DNA from: Asterias amurensis
Lineage: Eukaryota > Echinodermata > Asteroidea > Forcipulatida > Asteriidae
Length of the DNA stretch: 64,000 bases
Direction: 5' to 3'
NCBI RefSeq assembly: GCF_032118995.1
Contig: NC_092654.1
Coordinates: forward strand, 15,925,784-15,989,783
Position numbers and translations under genes: made by a program. The notes beneath the pieces are model-generated. The model worked only from the letters and a program-made list of their open reading frames with translations, searched no databases and was not told the origin of the DNA. Below, one piece after another: positions 59,251 through 64,000 of the stretch (position 1 is its first letter; the number at the start of each line of letters is the position of its first letter).

Positions 59251-60407
59251 GTTCTACCTGGTGTGGGCAGCCAGTAAAAAAAAGAGGAGAACAAAAAAAA
59301 GGCAAAAACTAAAAGATTAAGAAGAGAAGAAGAGATGGTTCTAAACTAAGGAACTTAGCGAGTTACTTCTGCTTGGTTTTTTTGCAGTGCAAGAAGTGAC
59401 TCCATGAGTTTAGACAATCAAAATTCTGGTTCATAGATGCCAAATGTGGGAATATAACTTTTTAAAAAGTACTTTCAAGTTTGCTTACTATACAAATTAA
59501 TGCATGGCTCTGGCGCGCATCGCAAAAGGTACAGCACTTAAAAAAACTTTAAAAAACAAGCCAAAATCGCCACTGAATATCTGTACAGTAGAGGATAAGA
59601 AAAAGAGAAACAAAAATACAAGAGAATTCCTTGTGTGGGGATTGTCATAGTGGCGGTTGAAACTAGTGTTTGCAATGAGCTTAATAGCAAGGCATTTGGT
59701 AGTAGACTGAAGGTGTCTTACAATGTACAGCAACATTGTTTTGTGACAGGACTTGAAGACAAATGTTAACATGAATAAGTGTGGTCAAGTTCTCTACGGA
59801 TGTTCAACCTCAGTACTAATTAATGTACTACTTTAAGATTGAGTTGTACTTAACAGGCCTGCAGCCTATTTCACGAAACGTTAGGACTATAATCCTAACT
59901 CAGTATTTCATTTGAGAGGGCAAGGCCATATTAATTTTGTAAAGGGCACTTCCAATTGGAAAAATCAAGACCAAGGGCAACAAAAAGCCCCATGTGGCCT
60001 CTGTGTATTTCCAGGGCTGACTAATCAGGACCACAATCAAAGAAACTAACGTGACAGTACTGGAGTGAAGAAGACTACGATAGTTAGGTAGAGTGTGTGT
60101 GTTGAGTACTTGCTTTTATCAACATATGTATTCAGGGTTTAAAGATGCATGCAGAAGAATATAACATCGCCCCTGTATAATTGTTCTCTTTGAGCGTGCA
60201 TTACTGGTTAATTATTGGGTTTTTTTTTTTACTGAGTATATAACCTAGACAGTGACAGATTGTTAGGCTTGTAAATATGAGGCGGAATAGTTTTGTAAAC
60301 TTTTAAAAATAAGGTACAATCACTAATCTCATCTAACAAATGTTTGTGTTTTTTTCCTCTTTTTTTAAAGTAATATTTTGATCAGTGGATAGATTCTGAT
60401 TCAACCA

Positions 60408-60601
60408 GGGCCCAATTTCATAGAGCTGCTTAAGTTTAAAAAGTAGCCGAGTACAACAAATTTATGCTTACCAGAATAAGTTTACCAGCCACACTAGCAT
60501 GTCACATGTACAATTTATGACTGGTATCCTGCTCATTTCTGCTGAGCAGATATTTGTTGAGCATTTATTTTCTGCTCGAGCAATCTCTATGAAATTGGGC
60601 T
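60408..60601. mobile_element. GGGCCCAATTTCATAGAGCT palindromic MITE, downstream of beta-catenin
   Basis: Both ends are well kept (GGGCCCAATTTCATAGAGCT and CTCTATGAAATTGGGC); 194 bp. First of four relatives in the last 4 kb of the window. Confidence 0.75.
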
Positions 60602-60742
60602 TTGGTGATGAAATCTGTCAGGAATGAAATACCCATGAAGATTGCTTTTTAACGTAAGCAAGTCTTGCTTTAAAGTTGACACATTTTTGTTTTGATACCA
60701 TTCTGTAGGGATGAAGCAGTAAAAGGGTGGGGAAAAAATCTA

Positions 60743-60936
60743 GGGCAAAATTACATAGAGCTGCTTAATCCAAAAAAAATGCTAACCCATCCAAATTAGT
60801 TACCAGATTAAGGTTTGCAACCAACATACCATGTCACACATGTACACTCTGTGACTGGAATCCTGCTCATTTTTTCGCTAAGCAGAAAGGTGCTAAGCAT
60901 AAATCTCTGCTTAAGCAGCTCTATGAAAATGGGCCC
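60743..60936. mobile_element. GGGCCCAATTTCATAGAGCT palindromic MITE, second downstream copy
   Basis: GGGCAAAATTACATAGAGCT at the left and AGCTCTATGAAAATGGGCCC at the right; 194 bp, only 141 bp after the preceding copy. Confidence 0.7.
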
Positions 60937-61950
60937 ATGTTTGGAATGAATTTATTTTATTTTATATAGTATTAACTTTTGAATTGATTGTTTTGTTTGT
61001 ATGCGATTGTGTATAAAACAACACATGACAATTAACGATGATGTAGATGATGATACCAGTACCTCCATTTTGATTTTTCTCTTTTGTAAAAACGTATTCC
61101 AGTACCGTGTATTTACAGTTTTTAGATGTACTATTGAAGCAGTGGATTTAACTAGGTAAACATTTCTTTTGTGATAAAGTGAAATGAATTATTTTGTATT
61201 CTTTAAAACAAAAAACATTTTAATGTGTGTTTACATGCAATTTATACTTCATCATCCTTGCATTACAGAGGGGAAGGGATATGGGGGAGGGGCATAGCCC
61301 CCCCTCTTTGAACCTTCAAATTTTGTGAAAAATCTGGTTATATGAAGTTGTGTTGGTTGTGTGTGTATTGCTGAAATGTTATGTGTACGCCACAGCCACT
61401 TCATTCAGACACTGCATAATAAGCGCAAATTTGATCTGCAGGTTTATCTGGGCCAAATTTCGTGGCTCTGCTTACTGCCAAATTCTGCGCTTACGATCAC
61501 GATTCCCCGCTTATACAAAGAAAAAAAAAATTATTTGCAATTTCCACTCAAATTAAGAACAGTTAGCAACTGTGGTGCCATTGAAAGTGCTCATAACAAA
61601 AATGTCCGCATTCTTTTAATATTCTGTATTTTGATGTAGGTAATTTTTTTGCTGTACATTTTATTTTTTTCATAGTAGAAGTAAACTTTTGTTTTTACAG
61701 AAGGTGTCATTTTCAGACCACAAATTGAACACAAGTGAGGATAAATTAACCATAGCTAAGAATTGCAGTAGAATATTCATGTTCGACTGTTTACTGGTCA
61801 CAGTGAGTTGCTTTTGAATGTTTGCAGCTGTCAAGTTTCTGGAAACAGTGTTTTTCAATTAGGCGGGCAAGGTTCATCACTCGGTTAAATAAATTCATCA
61901 TTGGTTTAAAACTAGTGATGCACGTATTCTGAATCAGTTAAGTAGTTCAT

Positions 61951-62376
61951 GGGCTTAATTTCATGAAAAAGAGCTGTCAGCCAACAAGTTTGATATTGCT
62001 AAGCAGTAAGCTGAGTATTTACTGCTAAGCAGTAAGTCGAGTACTTCATGGGCTTAATTTCATGAAAAGGAGCTGTCAGCCAACAAGTTTGATATTGCTA
62101 AGCAGTAAGCACTCGGGATTTTTTAAAATTTTTTATAAGAGTAAAATTTGATAAGCCTATCAAGACTTCTTTTTCAAGAGTACCATTTTGAGCAGTGTAT
62201 GTTTTCCAAGCATTAATTTGTCATTTTCATCAAGCTGTTTTACAGGAAATAGTAACTTCTTCTGCTTAGCAAAACTTAGCCAGTTACAAACAATATTCAT
62301 TATTGGGGTTATTATGGTTGGTAACCTTTTCTGCTTAGTGATGTTGTTATGTAATAAGCTTCATGAAGTTGGGCCC
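61951..62376. mobile_element. GGGCCC-type element containing an internal tandem duplication
   Basis: Two direct copies of GGGCTTAATTTCATGAAAA through GATATTGCTAAGCAGTAAG begin near 61951 and 62049. The matching right end CTTCATGAAGTTGGGCCC ends at 62376. It is a variant of the family with a longer interior and a duplicated left end. Confidence 0.55.
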
Positions 62377-63100
62377 TGGCTAAAAGACACATCATTGTGG
62401 GGTTTATAAACTTTGTGTGTAAGGTTAGTTCTGGATTCTGTCTTTTCAATTGATTTTGGGGAAGTTTGCGCAAAAGAAGAAGAAACTTCTCACTTCCCCA
62501 TGACATGTATGTGTAGTTTTTTTTTGCGGCTTGTTGTTAGCACAATCTTTTGTTTTTCGTTTTAATGTTAAACAATTTAAAGATCATTCGTTTATTAATA
62601 ACACAATAAGTTTGTACAAATCATGTAAAACTGTAGGCAATTTCATTAGTAAAATAAATTAAATCAACAAAAAATCATAAACATGTACTCATGCCCAAGT
62701 ATTCAGTTGCCGCAAGTACTCTTTAAGAAAGAAATTAAATTAGTTAACTTGTGTTTTTCATGACCTATTGTATAGAAATTTTTAAATAACTTTTAGAAGT
62801 GTTTTTAACAAGGGGGTGGATCGTCCACTCCTAGAACAAGGTGTGATCAATTTGCTAGAGTCGCATTTGGTTTAAATGACAGTACTATCAGAAACTTGAA
62901 ATTTGCAAAAAGGACGAGACATTCAGAATTACGTTATAGTGTTTATTTGTAAGGACAGTAATATCTTATGCATTGTTTGATTGTCTCTCACAGCATCAGT
63001 CATCGGATATTTATTACTCAAACTATACCAAAGACGGGTTATCAAACCTGATTGGAATTCAGTACCTCAGACTACTGCAATTGGGTGATACTGCTATCTC

Positions 63101-63297
63101 GGCCCATATTTTATAAAGCTGTTCAGCACAAGAACAAAAATGCTTACCACAGAGTATCCTGCTTAGTAGAAATCAGGTTACTGTCCAAAATACAATGTAA
63201 GTTACAATGTTGTTTACTGTTTGTGGCCGGTTTTCTGCTGACTTAAAGTTAGCAGAATTTTTTTCTAAGTACATTTTTTGCTCGATAGCTTTACAAA
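63101..63297. mobile_element. GGGCCC-type element, diverged downstream copy
   Basis: GGCCCATATTTTATAAAGCT at the left and AGCTTTACAAAATGG at the right, with TGCTTACCA and TCCTGCTTAG inside as in the other copies. Confidence 0.55.
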
Positions 63298-63356
63298 ATG
63301 GTTATGGTAATAATGGTGTTGGAGTGAACCATCTACCATTCATTTTAAGCAAGGCA

Positions 63357-63500
63357 CAATAGACCTTATCACAAGTACTCAGTACATGCGAGTTAGGCAT
63401 GGAATGAGGTGCGTGCTGGTCTAGCTAGCAATCAAGCTTGCTAGACCAGCATGCACCTCATTCAACAGTTATCGCTTGTGCAATGGGTTTTGTGAAAATT
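63357..63500. mobile_element. CATAGACCTTTT palindromic MITE, third copy
   Basis: The central palindrome is the best of the three: GAGGTGCGTGCTGGTCTAGC pairs with GCTAGACCAGCATGCACCTC around an AAGCTT centre. The outer ends are worn. Confidence 0.65.
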
Positions 63501-64000
63501 TGTATGAGTGAAGGTCAAATTATTTACAACAGTCCTTTTGTTAAAAGTTTTTTGCAAATGTCATAACGTAAACAACTACAAAGGCAGTCACTCAACAAAA
63601 AGTAAGAGTAACTTTGACATGGTTGTAAATTAGGGTTGGGACTAGCAGTCACCTCATCTCATACTTCTATCATTGGACCTCATGGAAACAACTGAATGTT
63701 TTGGTTTTTACTGAATAAATTCGAAAGTTTTTTTACCATTTCCCATTCCTAAAAAAATGGTTATTTAACCAGCAGAGCTGTATGTTAGAAGCAGCCGGTA
63801 AATCTGTTTAAAAAAGTGATTTTGTTTCTGTTTTTGTAATTAAGCTGTTTATTAGATGCTTATTTTTTATGTGTTGAAATTTTTAAAGCCCTGTATTCTT
63901 ATGTAGAAAATAAATGCAATAGCATGCCCAAGGATAAAACAAATTTATGTCTATCATTTTCCTTGTTTGTGTTTTATTTAAGTTTTTTTTTTTTTAAAAA

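Larger units (their letters stand above)
59251..64000. other. Distal 3' UTR or downstream flank of beta-catenin
   Basis: No coding exon is seen. It holds four GGGCCC-type elements, one CATAGACC element and a TTTCACGAAAC half-element (59858-59905). Whether transcription continues here depends on which AATAAA is used. Confidence 0.45.

Overview
This is a eukaryotic window: AT-rich, intron-rich and full of transposon remnants. The three protein genes have GT-AG introns, and their proteins read as deuterostome. The repeat set (short inverted-repeat elements, tRNA-derived SINEs) and the beta-catenin sequence suggest an echinoderm, most likely a sea star. That assignment is inference from recognition, not from a search.

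Three genes lie on the plus strand, and each coding sequence closes in frame over all its exons. (1) 16916-21855: a mitochondrial uncoupling protein of the UCP1/2/3 type, five coding exons, 322 aa. A possible 5' non-coding exon at 15479-15703 carries a 36-codon upstream ORF. (2) 29106-35130: a cytosolic sulfotransferase, six exons, 326 aa. A phase-compatible alternative last exon may lie in its third intron, and a solo LTR just downstream carries the first AATAAA. (3) 45473-58471: beta-catenin, sixteen coding exons, 808 aa, with the phosphodegron, the armadillo region and the C-terminal DTDL motif. The window then runs into its 3' UTR and flank. A possible distal non-coding first exon ends at 38704. 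The three genes share no pathway that the sequence shows: mitochondrial transport, sulfonation, and Wnt signalling/cell adhesion. Their common strand looks coincidental.

Region by region: 1-15.4 kb has no convincing coding exon and is a patchwork of inverted-repeat elements, a tRNA-derived SINE and unclassified AT-rich DNA. 15.4-21.9 kb is the UCP gene. 21.9-29.1 kb is intergenic, with a 20-bp minisatellite, a 580-bp G/T-only tract and several palindromes. 29.1-35.1 kb is the sulfotransferase. 35.1-45.4 kb is intergenic, with a probable solo LTR nested in an older element, a dead non-LTR retrotransposon tail and tandem repeats. 45.4-58.5 kb is beta-catenin; a 1588-bp transposon with 8-bp target duplications sits in its first coding intron. 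58.5-64 kb is 3' UTR/flank with a cluster of one palindromic family.

The main theme outside the genes is non-autonomous DNA transposons. One TTAA-flanked family has nine copies, inside introns of UCP and the sulfotransferase and also between genes. One of its ends forms the splice-acceptor region of sulfotransferase exon 2. I found no wholly new biological system. The best leads are that splice site, the uORF, the LTR poly(A) signal and the 1.6-kb transposon.
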